The notes under the pieces are model-generated. The model worked only from the letters and a program-made list of their open reading frames with translations, was not told the DNA's origin and ran no database searches. Of a DNA stretch of 34,248 nucleotides, positions 1 to 10,377 are shown one piece after another. Origin of the DNA: Phycisphaerae bacterium (GTDB taxonomy: Bacteria; Planctomycetota; Phycisphaerae; SM23-33). Position numbers and translations under genes: made by a program. Numbering within the stretch: position 1 is the stretch's first letter; the number at the start of each line of letters is the position of its first letter. The stretch is from contig JAFGEJ010000046.1 in the NCBI GenBank assembly GCA_016931655.1, positions 1 through 34,248 on the forward strand, in the 5' to 3' direction.

Positions 1-1
1 G

Positions 2-322
2 GACGTGCGCGACGTGAACCCCAACATGTACTGGGGCCTGGGACGCGATATCCTTGCTGCCGCGAAAATCGTCGGCGACCACCCCAATCTGCACGTGATC
101 CACATTACCAATTTCAAGTGCGGGCCGGATTCGTTCATCCGGCATTTCATCCGCACCGCCGGCGGAAAACCCTTCCTGAGCCTCCAGTTCGACGGGCACA
201 GCAACGACGCGGGCATGATGACCCGCTGCGAGGCGTATCTCGACTCCAAGGGCATCCTGCGTCCGAGGCAACGGGAAGAAACGCCTTCCCCCGCCGGTGA
301 AGTGACAGCCGGATCGCGGTAA
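2..322 (+). CDS. Acyl-CoA dehydratase activase-related protein, C-terminal fragment (cut by window edge)
   Basis: The open frame enters from the left edge and ends at TAA 320-322, so only about the last 106 residues are visible. The stretch HITNFKCGPDSFIRHFIR, followed by GGKPFLSLQFDGHSNDAGMMTR, matches my memory of the end of the DUF2229/HgdB-like region in large activases of the 2-hydroxyacyl-CoA and benzoyl-CoA dehydratase type. Those proteins use ATP and an iron-sulfur centre to donate electrons to a partner dehydratase. The Cys in NFKCGPDSF is the conserved Cys of that block. The last 20 residues are a polar tail without similarity to anything I know. The ATPase part lies outside the window, so the exact substrate class cannot be given. 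The gene is followed after 51 bp by the GH20 gene on the same strand. Confidence 0.75.
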   Translation, partial: DVRDVNPNMYWGLGRDILAAAKIVGDHPNLHVIHITNFKCGPDSFIRHFIRTAGGKPFLSLQFDGHSNDAGMMTRCEAYLDSKGILRPRQREETPSPAGEVTAGSR

Positions 323-373
323 AATAAAACGAAACGAATTCCAACCGTCCGGCGGGAACACAAAGGAAAACTC

Positions 374-1915
374 ATGAACGGATTTCATCTCGACCTGAAA
401 CGCTCCATGCCCAGCCGGGAATACGTGGAACACGTCGTAAAGACCGTGCGAAGCTTCGGCATCGACACGATCCTTCTGGAATTCGAGGATAAAATTCTCA
501 TCGACTGGTTGACGCCGGAAGTGCATCCGGATCACTGGACGGCCAATGACGTTCAATGGTTCCTGCAACTGGCGAAGCGAAATCATATCACCGTGATTCC
601 CATGATCCCCATGATGGGACACATGGAATGGATTCTCCAATGGCCTCGCTGGGCGCACCTTCGGGAGAACCACGACCCCCGCGAAATCTGTCCGCTTCAC
701 CCGGAGACGCCCGCTTTCCTTCGGCGGTTCCTGCAAACGGCGCTGGATTTGTTCCCCGACGCACCGCTGATTCACATCGGCGGGGATGAGACGCGTGCTC
801 TGGGTAGCTGTTCTCGTTGCAAGGCAACGAAAAAATCAAAAAGCAAAATCTACCTGGATCATTTCCTTCCTCTGATTCGGCAGGTGGAATCCGCCGGCCG
901 GCGGGCGACGGTCTATGGCGACATCTTTCTTGCCCATCCCGAAATTCTCCCTCATCTGCCGCGCTCGGCTGTCATCTGCGACTGGGACTATCGAAGCGCC
1001 ACGGGATTGGGGCAAACCGTCTGGGGATACAGGAACATAACAAAACCGAAGCAACTCGACACCTTGCCGCCGCGGCTGCGACGGTTTCGGCGATATTTTC
1101 TGGATCGCAATGGAACATTCGTCCCTTTCCCCTATGCCGCGTTTTTGAAAGACCAGGGCTTCGACGTCATTCTCCTGTCGGCGGCCCGTTGCATCGGGGA
1201 CAATTACTGTGTTCCCCAGACGCTCCGGCATATTCAAAACACCACCGCCGCGGCGCGTCGGGCACGCGAACTGAACCTGATGGGCACAATTGTGACCGAC
1301 TGGGCGGTGCGGTACGATCATGTGGAAACCACCCTGCCTGCCGCCGCCGCGTCGGCCTGGACGTATCAGGATCCGCAATTGACCACGGAAGAACTTGCGG
1401 AGCGATTTGCCGAAGAATACTTCGGCTGCCGCTGGCCGACGATTATCCACGATTTGAATCTTCTCGCGCCGATCCTGCCGGATATCCAGGCCAACGACCA
1501 GAACACCTCGCCGGGCGGTATTGTGCGCCCCTACATTCGCGCAATGTACTCCGATCCCAACGGCTGGCCTTGCAAAGATGTCTCCTCGACGCTGGCGAAG
1601 GTCAAGCAATCGTATCAGCGGGGTTTGAAACGGCTGCGAAAACAGGCCCCGAAAATTCAGCGTAATCAAGACGCCTTCGCCCTTTGGATGCTCGCCGCCG
1701 AGACGCTGGTTCACAAAGCCGCCGCCGTTCCGACGATCATGAAACTCGCGCAAGGCAAACGCGTTCCCCCGGCGGCGAAACAAAAACGCATCGGTGAAAT
1801 CCGGCAACTTTGCCGAAAACACAAAAAACTCTTCGGCAAAACGTTTCTGCCCGTCTCCGTCGAAACGGAAATACGCCTCCGTTTCACCGAATCCCTGGAA
1901 CTCCTGCAAGCCTGA
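374..1915 (+). CDS. GH20-type beta-N-acetylhexosaminidase-like glycoside hydrolase
   Basis: A 513-residue protein with a TIM-barrel look. The motif HIGGDET at residues 134-140 is the H-x-GGDE signature of glycoside hydrolase family 20. D138 and E139 are the expected pair that positions the substrate N-acetyl group and protonates the glycosidic bond. Earlier barrel strands are visible in FGIDTILLEFEDK and ITVIPMIPMMGHMEW, the latter resembling the family's P-x-x-x-x-GH segment. There is no signal peptide and no N-terminal GH20b domain, so it resembles the short cytoplasmic GH20 relatives rather than secreted chitobiases. The likely role is removal of terminal N-acetylglucosamine or N-acetylgalactosamine from oligosaccharides; the substrate is not determined by sequence. 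The start follows AAAGGA with about 7 bp spacing. The C-terminal 100 residues are Lys/Arg-rich helices of unknown role. Confidence 0.85.
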   Translation: MNGFHLDLKRSMPSREYVEHVVKTVRSFGIDTILLEFEDKILIDWLTPEVHPDHWTANDVQWFLQLAKRNHITVIPMIPMMGHMEWILQWPRWAHLRENHDPREICPLHPETPAFLRRFLQTALDLFPDAPLIHIGGDETRALGSCSRCKATKKSKSKIYLDHFLPLIRQVESAGRRATVYGDIFLAHPEILPHLPRSAVICDWDYRSATGLGQTVWGYRNITKPKQLDTLPPRLRRFRRYFLDRNGTFVPFPYAAFLKDQGFDVILLSAARCIGDNYCVPQTLRHIQNTTAAARRARELNLMGTIVTDWAVRYDHVETTLPAAAASAWTYQDPQLTTEELAERFAEEYFGCRWPTIIHDLNLLAPILPDIQANDQNTSPGGIVRPYIRAMYSDPNGWPCKDVSSTLAKVKQSYQRGLKRLRKQAPKIQRNQDAFALWMLAAETLVHKAAAVPTIMKLAQGKRVPPAAKQKRIGEIRQLCRKHKKLFGKTFLPVSVETEIRLRFTESLELLQA

Positions 1916-1928
1916 AACGCCGCCGGAT

Positions 1929-1934
<6 letters not shown>
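1910..1934. terminator. Short hairpin shared by two convergent genes
   Basis: GCCTGAA at 1910-1916 pairs with TTCAGGC at 1928-1934 around an 11-nt loop. The stem overlaps the TGA of the GH20 gene (1913-1915) and the TGA of the convergent histidine kinase (1929-1931). No U-tract follows on either strand, so a rho-independent terminator is only possible, not clear. Confidence 0.35.
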
Positions 1935-4541
<2,607 letters not shown>

Positions 4542-4558
4542 AAATTGGTTTCCTCAAT

Positions 4559-5647
4559 TTACGGGGTTTTACCCGCCGTTCCTGGCGGCGTTTCATCGTC
4601 GATCAACGGATCGCTTGCCTTCGGTTCCATGCCGGCTTCGAGCAATTGTTCACGAAGCGCGTGAATTACGTCCTTCAGTTCCGCCATCCGTATTTCCCGT
4701 CCGGCCATCAGATCCACCGTGCGATGCAATTCCTCCGTGCGCTCCCGTACGCGCCGCTCCAGATTTTCGTTCAGGCGGGAAATTTTCCGCTCATTTTCCA
4801 GGCGGTCGGTCACGTCCACGCCCACGCCCCAGCTTGCCCAGCCGGGCACGGGAAACGTTTCACACATGTGCGACCAGGCAATGGTTCGCACGTGGCCGTC
4901 CTTGCAGGTGAGATCCCATTCCCAATTGCGGAATTCGTTTCCACGACGCTTCCATTCCGCCAGCATCTTCTCGCGATAGTCCTTGTCGGGATACAGAAGT
5001 TCCCACGCGTCGGCCCGGCCGATCATTTCTTCCGCCGAGTAGCCGGTCACCCGCTCGCACTCGTCGTTCCATTCGATGATCCTTCGGTTTTCATCGAAGG
5101 CGTCGAGCAGGATCGGCATGTTGCTCAGAACCGCGCGAAGACGCTGCTCGTCCTGACGAATCGTCTCCGTCGCCTGCCGTTGTTCGGTGATGTCCCGCGC
5201 GGTGGACAGCGAACCGACGACGTGGCCGGCTTTATCCTTCAGCGCCCGGCACCACCAGGCCAACAGGCGCTTTTGCCCGTCGCATCGTCGCTGCCAGCTT
5301 TCCACGTAAACGGTTTCTTCCGTTCCCTGAAAAAGTGGTTCCACAATCGCATAGGTATCCTGCTCGCCTTCGAAATAGTCCAAAGCCGGATGCCCGATCA
5401 CGTCGTCGCCGAAAAACGCCTTTCCGGCGTCGTTGGCCCAGGTGTATACCTTCTGCGCATCCACCTCCATGATAATGTCCGGCACGGCAGCCAAAATAGC
5501 GCGATACAATTCCATCAGGGCATGCAGCGCTTCGGTGCTCGACAAAAGAGGTGTTTTTTCGCCGGTCGGCGCTTTGTCAGGCGAAGAGTCTGAAGTTGGA
5601 CGGGGAGGGGGCATGTCGATCTTCCAGCGAACACTTGTTTTATCCAT
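4559..5647 (-). CDS. PAS-domain protein without kinase or output domain
   Basis: A soluble protein of 362 residues from the start chosen here. Two PAS/PAC modules are visible, the first around AVPDIIMEVDAQKVYTWAND and the second around NMPILLDAFDENRRIIEWND. Each is followed by a PAC end (ARDITEQRQ and GVDVTDRLE). A Glu/Arg-rich coiled coil (ENLERRVRERTEELHR) follows and the protein stops about 60 residues later. No HisKA, HATPase, GGDEF, EAL or DNA-binding domain is present. The coiled coil resembles the one that precedes the kinase core of the downstream gene, so it may pair with that kinase as a separate sensor subunit; this is inference. The start is ambiguous: GTG at 5698 and ATG at 5671 are in frame, but the first lies only about 20 bp from a predicted start of transcription, so ATG 5647 or 5671 is more likely. 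Confidence 0.78.
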   Translation of the reverse strand: MDKTSVRWKIDMPPPRPTSDSSPDKAPTGEKTPLLSSTEALHALMELYRAILAAVPDIIMEVDAQKVYTWANDAGKAFFGDDVIGHPALDYFEGEQDTYAIVEPLFQGTEETVYVESWQRRCDGQKRLLAWWCRALKDKAGHVVGSLSTARDITEQRQATETIRQDEQRLRAVLSNMPILLDAFDENRRIIEWNDECERVTGYSAEEMIGRADAWELLYPDKDYREKMLAEWKRRGNEFRNWEWDLTCKDGHVRTIAWSHMCETFPVPGWASWGVGVDVTDRLENERKISRLNENLERRVRERTEELHRTVDLMAGREIRMAELKDVIHALREQLLEAGMEPKASDPLIDDETPPGTAGKTP

Positions 5648-5724
5648 TCCCCGGCGTTCGACAATATGCATACACACGTTTTGCTGCCGAAACGCCACAG
5701 CGGAGTTTTACGAACAACGTTTAT

Positions 5725-5753
5725 ATTTTAACGGAAACATACTAAAGTGGAAA
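5725..5753 (-). promoter_or_regulatory. Candidate sigma-70 type promoter for the PAS protein / histidine kinase pair
   Basis: On the minus strand TTTCCA (5748-5753) and TAAAAT (5725-5730) are separated by exactly 17 bp, in a local AT-rich patch of otherwise GC-rich DNA. Transcription would start near 5718. Housekeeping -35/-10 consensus is assumed; no experimental support. Confidence 0.4.
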
Positions 5754-5922
5754 CAGACATCGTCTCGCGGAAATTCCCCGACCGGGATTTCCCAACCGCT
5801 CGAAATCCCCCAGCGCACGGAATTCCCTTGCCGTTAGGAATTATACCGATGGCGCGGAAAAATCCAAATACTTCCCGCGTATCTCAAAACGGGAAAGAAA
5901 GAATTATCCCCCAATGAGCCGG

Positions 5923-5944
5923 GCCTGCCGAAGCCAGGCTTTTT
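5923..5944. terminator. Hairpin after rplT with a CUUCGG loop on the minus strand
   Basis: GCCTG (5923-5927) and CAGGC (5935-5939) form a stem. Read on the minus strand the loop holds CTTCGG, an extra-stable UUCG-type tetraloop, about 33 nt past the rplT stop, so it can define the 3' end of the thrS-rplT transcript. The T-run (5940-5944) is on the plus-strand side, so as a classical terminator it would stop transcription coming from the left. The surrounding gap 5754-5971 holds no other feature I can support. Confidence 0.4.
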
Positions 5945-5971
5945 CTTAACACCCCGATTTTACCGAACGGG

Positions 5972-6322
5972 TTACGCCAATCCCGCCGCCGCCACCACCG
6001 CGTCGAAGGCGGCTGGGTCGGCGATGGCGAGCTCCGAGAGCATCTTACGGTTCAGAAGAATATCCTTCTCGAACAGCCCCTCCATCAGCCGGCTGTACCG
6101 CAGCCCGCGCTGCCGGCAGGCCGCCGAAATGCGGGTGATCCACAGCCGCCGAAAGTCCCGCTTGCGCGTCCGCCGATCGCGCGTCGCCGTCACGCCCGCG
6201 CGAAAAACCTTCTCCTTCGCCAGGCTGTACCGGCGGGAACTCGTGCCGTAAAAGCCGCGGGCGGCTTTGCGAATGCGGTTGTGCTTGCGGGTCCGGGCCG
6301 CTCCTTTGCGTACGCGTGGCAT
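5972..6322 (-). CDS. rplT: 50S ribosomal protein L20
   Basis: A 116-residue basic protein starting MPRVRKGAARTRKHNRIRK, typical of bacterial L20, with the family core RKRDFRRLWITRISAACR. L20 binds 23S rRNA early in assembly of the large subunit and in several bacteria represses its own operon. The start at 6322 was chosen because the conserved MPRVR begins there and a GAGAGAGA purine stretch lies just upstream; the frame is open 14 codons further, but those codons show no similarity. It is the last gene of infC-rpmI-rplT and is separated from rpmI by an unusually long gap filled by a palindromic repeat. Confidence 0.97.
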   Translation of the reverse strand: MPRVRKGAARTRKHNRIRKAARGFYGTSSRRYSLAKEKVFRAGVTATRDRRTRKRDFRRLWITRISAACRQRGLRYSRLMEGLFEKDILLNRKMLSELAIADPAAFDAVVAAAGLA

Positions 6323-6364
6323 GTTTCTCTCTCTCGTTTCGGCTAAACCATTCTTAAACTGCAC

Positions 6365-6458
6365 TCCACGGATTTCACGGATTAAGAAAAATTTACTCGG
6401 ATTTTTTTACCCTAAAAAATATCCGTGAAATCTGTCTTTTATCCGCGAAATCCGTGGA
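6365..6458. repeat. Palindromic repeat, CCACGGATT family, copy A
   Basis: A 94-bp imperfect inverted repeat in the rplT-rpmI gap. The left arm starts TCCACGGATTTCACGGATT and the right arm ends in its near complement, with Gs and Cs changed in a compensating way along the arms. An asymmetric mark, GTCTTTTATCC, lies in the right arm, so the copy can be given an orientation (plus). It would form a long RNA hairpin within the mRNA between two ribosomal protein genes. Copies B, C and D are at 6722, 27351 and 27872. Confidence 0.9.
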
Positions 6459-6485
6459 TAATTTTATGGCACTCTCGTGGACGAC

Positions 6486-6680
6486 CTAGATTCCCAGCAT
6501 CCGGCGGATGTGCCGCGCGAACGGCGGCGAAACGTCCTTGACCTTGCGGAAGCGGCGAAGGCGTTTGGGGCTTTTGCGGCTCTTGAGATGCCCCGCCCCG
6601 GGCGAGCGGCGTTTGATCTTGCCGCTGCCGGTCACCTTGACGCGCTTGACCGCCGATTTGTTGGTCTTCATCTTGGGCAT
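6486..6680 (-). CDS. rpmI: 50S ribosomal protein L35
   Basis: A 64-residue, strongly basic protein, MPKMKTNKSAVKRVKVTGSG at the N-terminus and a C-terminal HIRRMLGI. Both are close to the bacterial L35 pattern (MPKxKTxxxAxKRF...). It is a structural component of the large ribosomal subunit. It stands between infC and rplT as in most bacteria, but both flanking gaps (163 and 247 bp) are far longer than usual and each contains one CCACGGATT-family palindrome. The usual Phe after KR in the N-terminal block is Val here. Start ATG 6680 follows AGGAACG, a reasonable ribosome binding site. Confidence 0.95.
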   Translation of the reverse strand: MPKMKTNKSAVKRVKVTGSGKIKRRSPGAGHLKSRKSPKRLRRFRKVKDVSPPFARHIRRMLGI

Positions 6681-6721
6681 AGGTTTATTCGTTCCTGAGG
6701 TCTCGTTCTGTCAAGAAATCA

Positions 6722-6817
6722 TCCACGGATTACGCGGATTCCTTTGGATTTCACGGATTTTTTATTCCTGCAAAAGAAAATCCGTATAATCCGTCTTTTA
6801 TCCGTGTAATCCGTGGA
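6722..6817. repeat. Palindromic repeat, CCACGGATT family, copy B
   Basis: A 96-bp imperfect inverted repeat in the infC-rpmI gap. The left arm starts TCCACGGATTACGCGGATT and the right arm ends ATCCGTGTAATCCGTGGA. The mark CCGTCTTTTATCCG is in the right arm, so it has the same orientation as copies A and C. The rest of the 247-bp gap shows nothing else clear. Confidence 0.9.
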
Positions 6818-6927
6818 ATATTCATCGGTTACACGGCGCGGCTATATATTCTCCATTCGCTCCGAAGCGGAAAGACGGATTATTGTATCCGGGATTCGCC
6901 GAAAGTAAACCCCTCGACAAAAGATGT

Positions 6928-7581
6928 TTATTCAGCCGGGGTTTCCCCGGAGGCTTCGGCGGCTGGCGTTTTCTCCGCGGGAACCGCCTGCGGCGCGGGG
7001 GTTTCCTTCGTGGCTGCCGTTTCGGGCTTAGGGGTCTTTTTCCGCGAGGACTCCGGATTGGGCAGAAGCAGCATCGTCAGGCGCCGGCCTTCAAAACGAT
7101 GGCTCTGATCCACCTTCGAGATGTCGGAAAGGGCCTCGATGATCTTGTTGAAGACGTCGCGTCCCTCGTCGATGTGGGCCAGTTCCCGCCCGCGGAAGCG
7201 AAGCGAAAATTGCACGCGGTCGCCGCGTTCGAGAAATTCCCGCGCGTGGTTGACCTTGATCATGAGATCGTGATCGTCGATCTTGGGCGTCTTGATGCGG
7301 ACTTCCTTCAGTTCGATCTCGTGGCGGTGGGCCTTGCTTTTGCGTTCCTTTTTCGCCAGGGCGTATTTGTACTTCCCGTAGTCCATAATGCGGCACACGG
7401 GCGGCCGGGCGCTCGGCGAAACCTCCACAAGGTCCAGCCCCACTTCCAGAGCGCGGGCGATGGCGTCCCGGGTTTCAACGATCCCCACCTGGTTTTCATT
7501 TTCGTCGATCAGGCGGATCGGCGTGATGCGGATCCGGTGATTTCGACGCAGTTCCTTAGAAGCCTGCTGAAATTTTTTCAT
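6928..7581 (-). CDS. infC: Translation initiation factor IF-3 with an Ala/Pro/Lys-rich C-terminal extension
   Basis: A 217-residue protein. The N-domain is visible as ITPIRLIDENENQVGIVETR and the linker motif DYGKYKYALAKKERKSKA, followed by the C-domain (ELKEVRIKTPKIDDHDLMIK and FSLRFRGRELAH). IF-3 binds the 30S subunit, checks the initiator tRNA and start codon, and prevents subunit joining. Typical IF-3 has about 170-180 residues. Here residues from about 178 on are a low-complexity tail rich in Ala, Pro, Glu, Lys and Thr, as seen in some planctomycete and actinobacterial IF-3 proteins. The start is ATG at 7581 with GGAG about 7 bp upstream; I see no rare AUU start. It lies 92 bp after thrS, the classical order. 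Confidence 0.97.
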   Translation of the reverse strand: MKKFQQASKELRRNHRIRITPIRLIDENENQVGIVETRDAIARALEVGLDLVEVSPSARPPVCRIMDYGKYKYALAKKERKSKAHRHEIELKEVRIKTPKIDDHDLMIKVNHAREFLERGDRVQFSLRFRGRELAHIDEGRDVFNKIIEALSDISKVDQSHRFEGRRLTMLLLPNPESSRKKTPKPETAATKETPAPQAVPAEKTPAAEASGETPAE

Positions 7582-7673
7582 CCTGTTCTCCGGCTGGGTG
7601 ATTCGGGGGCCTCGATTTGCCCAGCCCTGCGTGTCAACATGTCCATTATACCGGCCCCGCGTATCATCTATAA

Positions 7674-9671
7674 CTACGCGTTAACTTGCAAGGGGGTACT
7701 GCCGCGGCTGGCTTTTTCCGCCAGCAGGCCGTCGCGAAACGCCTCCAGGCTCATCGCGCCGAGATCGCCTTCGGTGCGGTGTCGAACCGCGACGGTGTTG
7801 GATTCTTCTTCGCGCCCGCCCACGACGGCCATGTAGGGGATTTTCTGCATGGTTGCGCGGCGGATTTTCGCGCCGATCTTGTCGGGCGAGTCGTCCAGTT
7901 CAACCCGCAGGCCCGCTTCGTGCAGGGCCTGGTGGATTCCCTGTGCGTAGGCCAGGAATTTTTCACTGACCGGCAGGACGGCGGCCTGCACGGGCGCCAG
8001 CCAGAGCGGAAACGCCCCGGCAAAATGCTCGATGAGAATTCCGATGAATCGTTCCGGCGATCCCAGCGGCGCGCGGTGGATCATTACCGGGCGGTGCGGG
8101 GTGTTGTCGGCCGCGGTGTATTCCAGCTCGAACCGCTCGGGCAGATTGTAGTCCACCTGAATCGTGCCGAGCTGCCACTCCCTGCCGATGCAGTCCTTCA
8201 CAACGAAGTCGATCTTCGGCCCGTAAAACGCGGCCTCGCCCGGCTCTTCGGTGAAGTTCATGCCGAGCTTTTGAACCACGTGGCGGATGTTGTTTTCCGC
8301 CCGATCCCAGTTTTCGCTCTTGCCGACGTACTTGGTGCTGTCCGGATCGCGCAGGCCGATACGAACGCGGTAATCGTTCAGGCCGAGCGTCGCCAGGCAC
8401 AGCTTGGTCAGATCGACGCAGGATTCGATCTCGGCTTCGAGCTGATCCGGGGTGCAGAAGATGTGCGCATCGTCCTGCGTGAAGCCGCGCACGCGGGTCA
8501 GGCCGCTTAACTCACCCGACTGCTCGAACCGGTACACCTGGCCGAATTCGCTCAGCCGCACCGGCAGGTCGCGATAGCTTTTTTGTGAGGATTTATAGAT
8601 TCGGATGTGGAAGGGGCAGTTCATCGGCTTGAGCAGGTATCCGTCCTCGCCGTCGCCCTCGGCGAGGTTCATGGTCGGGAACAGGCCGTGCTCGTAGTAC
8701 GGGTAGTGGCCGCTGGTGCGCCACAGGTCCAGCTTGCCGATGTGCGGGGTGTGCACCGGCTGATAGCCGCGCTTCAGCAGCTCGCCGCGCAGCCAGCCTT
8801 CCAGTTCCATGCGGATGATCGAGCCGTTGGGCAGCCAGAGCGGCAGGCCCGGGCCGACCTTCTCGTCCAGCAGGAACAACCCCAGCTGCCTGCCCAGGAC
8901 GCGATGATCGCGCTTCTTGGCCTCCTCGATGCGCTCGAGGTGGGCGGCCAGTTCCTTCTTGTCGAAAAAGGCCACGCCGTAGATGCGTGTGAGCATTTTA
9001 TTGTTTTCATCGCCGCGCCAGTACGCGCCGGCGACGGACATGAGCTTGAAGGCCTTGCCGAGTTTGCCGGTATCGGGCAGGTGCGGGCCTCGACACATGT
9101 CGATAAAATTTCCCTGCCGGTAAACGCTGACAAACGAAAGGCCGGAATTTTCTTTCTCCAGATCGCCGATCATTTCAATCTTGTACGACTGGCCGATTTT
9201 TTTCATTTCCGCTTTGGCGTCGTCGGGCGACAGCTCGATGCGCTCGAGAGGAATTTTTTCGCCGACGATTTTCGCCATTTCCGCTTCGATCTTCGGCAGG
9301 TCGTCCGTGGAAATACTAACGCTCTCCGGCAGGTCGAAATCGTAGTAAAACCCGTACTGGAAGTCGTTTATGAGTGCGGGGCCGATGGTGTATTGCGTAC
9401 GGTTACCATAGAGGCGTAGAACGGCTTCGGCCATTACGTGTGCGGCGGTGTGGCGCAGCACTTCCAGGGCTTCGGCGTCCCGGCTGGTGATGATCCGTAC
9501 GTTGTGCTCACCGTCGTCCAGGGCGGCCGTGATATCTTTGAGTTTCCCGTCGACCTCGGCGGCAATCGCCGCCGACGCCAAACGCGGGGAGATTCCCTCA
9601 GCTACCTTCAGCGCGGTAACGCCGGAATCATGGGCCTGCTTCGACCCGTCTGGAAGTTGAACCGTTACCAT
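7674..9671 (-). CDS. thrS: Threonine--tRNA ligase
   Basis: 665 residues from the chosen start. An N-terminal TGS domain starts at MVTVQLPDGSKQ. The editing domain has its zinc-type HTAAHVMAEAV and CRGPHLP motifs, which clear Ser-tRNA(Thr). The class II catalytic core contains motif 2 around RFEQSGELSGLTRVRGFTQD and motif 3 around MIHRAPLGSPERF, with MNCPFH giving a zinc ligand, and an anticodon-binding domain follows. It charges tRNA(Thr) with threonine using ATP. The frame is open 14 codons upstream (to 9713), but the TGS domain begins at 9671; neither start has a strong ribosome binding site, so the exact start is uncertain. It heads the thrS-infC-rpmI-rplT cluster and has a structured leader (see 9743-9797). 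Confidence 0.96.
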   Translation of the reverse strand: MVTVQLPDGSKQAHDSGVTALKVAEGISPRLASAAIAAEVDGKLKDITAALDDGEHNVRIITSRDAEALEVLRHTAAHVMAEAVLRLYGNRTQYTIGPALINDFQYGFYYDFDLPESVSISTDDLPKIEAEMAKIVGEKIPLERIELSPDDAKAEMKKIGQSYKIEMIGDLEKENSGLSFVSVYRQGNFIDMCRGPHLPDTGKLGKAFKLMSVAGAYWRGDENNKMLTRIYGVAFFDKKELAAHLERIEEAKKRDHRVLGRQLGLFLLDEKVGPGLPLWLPNGSIIRMELEGWLRGELLKRGYQPVHTPHIGKLDLWRTSGHYPYYEHGLFPTMNLAEGDGEDGYLLKPMNCPFHIRIYKSSQKSYRDLPVRLSEFGQVYRFEQSGELSGLTRVRGFTQDDAHIFCTPDQLEAEIESCVDLTKLCLATLGLNDYRVRIGLRDPDSTKYVGKSENWDRAENNIRHVVQKLGMNFTEEPGEAAFYGPKIDFVVKDCIGREWQLGTIQVDYNLPERFELEYTAADNTPHRPVMIHRAPLGSPERFIGILIEHFAGAFPLWLAPVQAAVLPVSEKFLAYAQGIHQALHEAGLRVELDDSPDKIGAKIRRATMQKIPYMAVVGGREEESNTVAVRHRTEGDLGAMSLEAFRDGLLAEKASRGSTPLQVNA

Positions 9672-9742
9672 GTCAAACTCGTGTTTCTCGCGAACAAAAT
9701 CCCTGTACACCATTAAAAAAACCGGCCTTCAGAACATGAAAC

Positions 9743-9797
9743 CCCGCTGGCGCAGAGACGACGCTTCCCAGGCGGGATTTTTCAACAGCACGTCGTC
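9743..9797 (-). promoter_or_regulatory. Possible structured leader of thrS with two competing stems
   Basis: On the minus-strand transcript CCCGCCTGG (9768-9776) can pair with CCAGCGGG (9743-9750), leaving a 17-nt loop. That loop contains CGTCGTC (9757-9763), which is complementary to GACGACG just upstream (9791-9797). The two helices compete or form a pseudoknot, about 30-70 nt before the thrS start region. Such mutually exclusive pairings are typical of attenuators and translational operators, but I see no conserved T-box motif and no U-run. Family unknown; inference only. Confidence 0.3.
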
Positions 9798-9890
9798 GTT
9801 GTGGCGGTGATGGTTCGCATATCCTGCATACCGGAATTGTTGCATGGTCGCAAATGATGTATCTATTGGTTACCTATTAGATTATAGTCC

Positions 9891-9921
9891 TGTATCGGAT
9901 TTGCAAAGACAATTTTTTCAA
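9891..9921 (-). promoter_or_regulatory. Candidate promoter for the thrS cluster
   Basis: A perfect TATAAT on the minus strand (9891-9896) with TTGAAA (9916-9921) 19 bp upstream, in an AT-rich patch directly after the PPC gene. The spacing is long, so the -35 assignment is weak. It would give a leader of about 170-210 nt in front of thrS. Confidence 0.35.
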
Positions 9922-9942
9922 AAAGGACATAACCTGGCGGGG

Positions 9943-10377
9943 TTATTTCATTTCCCATAACGGCAAGCCGGTCGGCTCGTCAAATGCGCGATGGAAGTCC
10001 GGCCCTTCCAGTTCCTGGACGAGAGCCTCGCACGCGAACACAATTGTACCCGGCGCGAGATGTCCGCCGAACGCCCGGCCGGCCTTGTCCGTCAGCGTGA
10101 CGTGGGCGTGAACGAAGGGTTGGCTGTCCTTCAACGAAACATTTCCCGTAAGATTCGTAATCTCCATCGGCTCGTTGCACTCGTGAAATTCATATTCGCG
10201 CGTCGCCTGGTTGTAATATCCCAGCCGGGCCTTTTTCACCGCTCCAATGGCTTCGACGCGCCCGTGCCGAATTCCATGTTCCGCGCAGAAGGCGTTTAAT
10301 TCCTCCAGCAGATCGCCGTCGTGCGCCAATCGTCCCAGAAAGGTTTTGCCGGGCTGAACTTGTTCCATGCGGGTCAT
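9943..10377 (-). CDS. PPC (DUF296) domain protein, putative DNA-binding or metal-binding
   Basis: 144 residues, covering one complete PPC domain (plants and prokaryotes conserved). The diagnostic block is HAHVTLTDKAGRAFGGHL followed by APGTIVFACEALVQEL, with the H-x-H and GGHL residues that line the pocket in solved trimeric members. LNAFCAEHGIRHGRVEAIGAV is the usual first alpha-beta unit. Plant members carry AT-hooks and act in DNA binding; bacterial stand-alone members have no proven function. The start at 10377 was chosen for the purine-rich stretch AAGGAAAGGA 10 bp upstream and because the domain begins there; the open frame extends to 10506. It precedes thrS on the same strand but with its own intervening promoter candidate, so a functional link is not indicated. 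Confidence 0.85.
   Translation of the reverse strand: MTRMEQVQPGKTFLGRLAHDGDLLEELNAFCAEHGIRHGRVEAIGAVKKARLGYYNQATREYEFHECNEPMEITNLTGNVSLKDSQPFVHAHVTLTDKAGRAFGGHLAPGTIVFACEALVQELEGPDFHRAFDEPTGLPLWEMK

Noticed and set aside
6365-6458. CRISPR repeats, because CACGGATT units recur
   Set aside because: Units are arranged as one palindrome without regular unique spacers, and no cas gene is present.
9714-9942. T-box riboswitch in the thrS leader
   Set aside because: I could not find the conserved T-box sequence or a terminator/antiterminator with U-run; only the competing helices remain.
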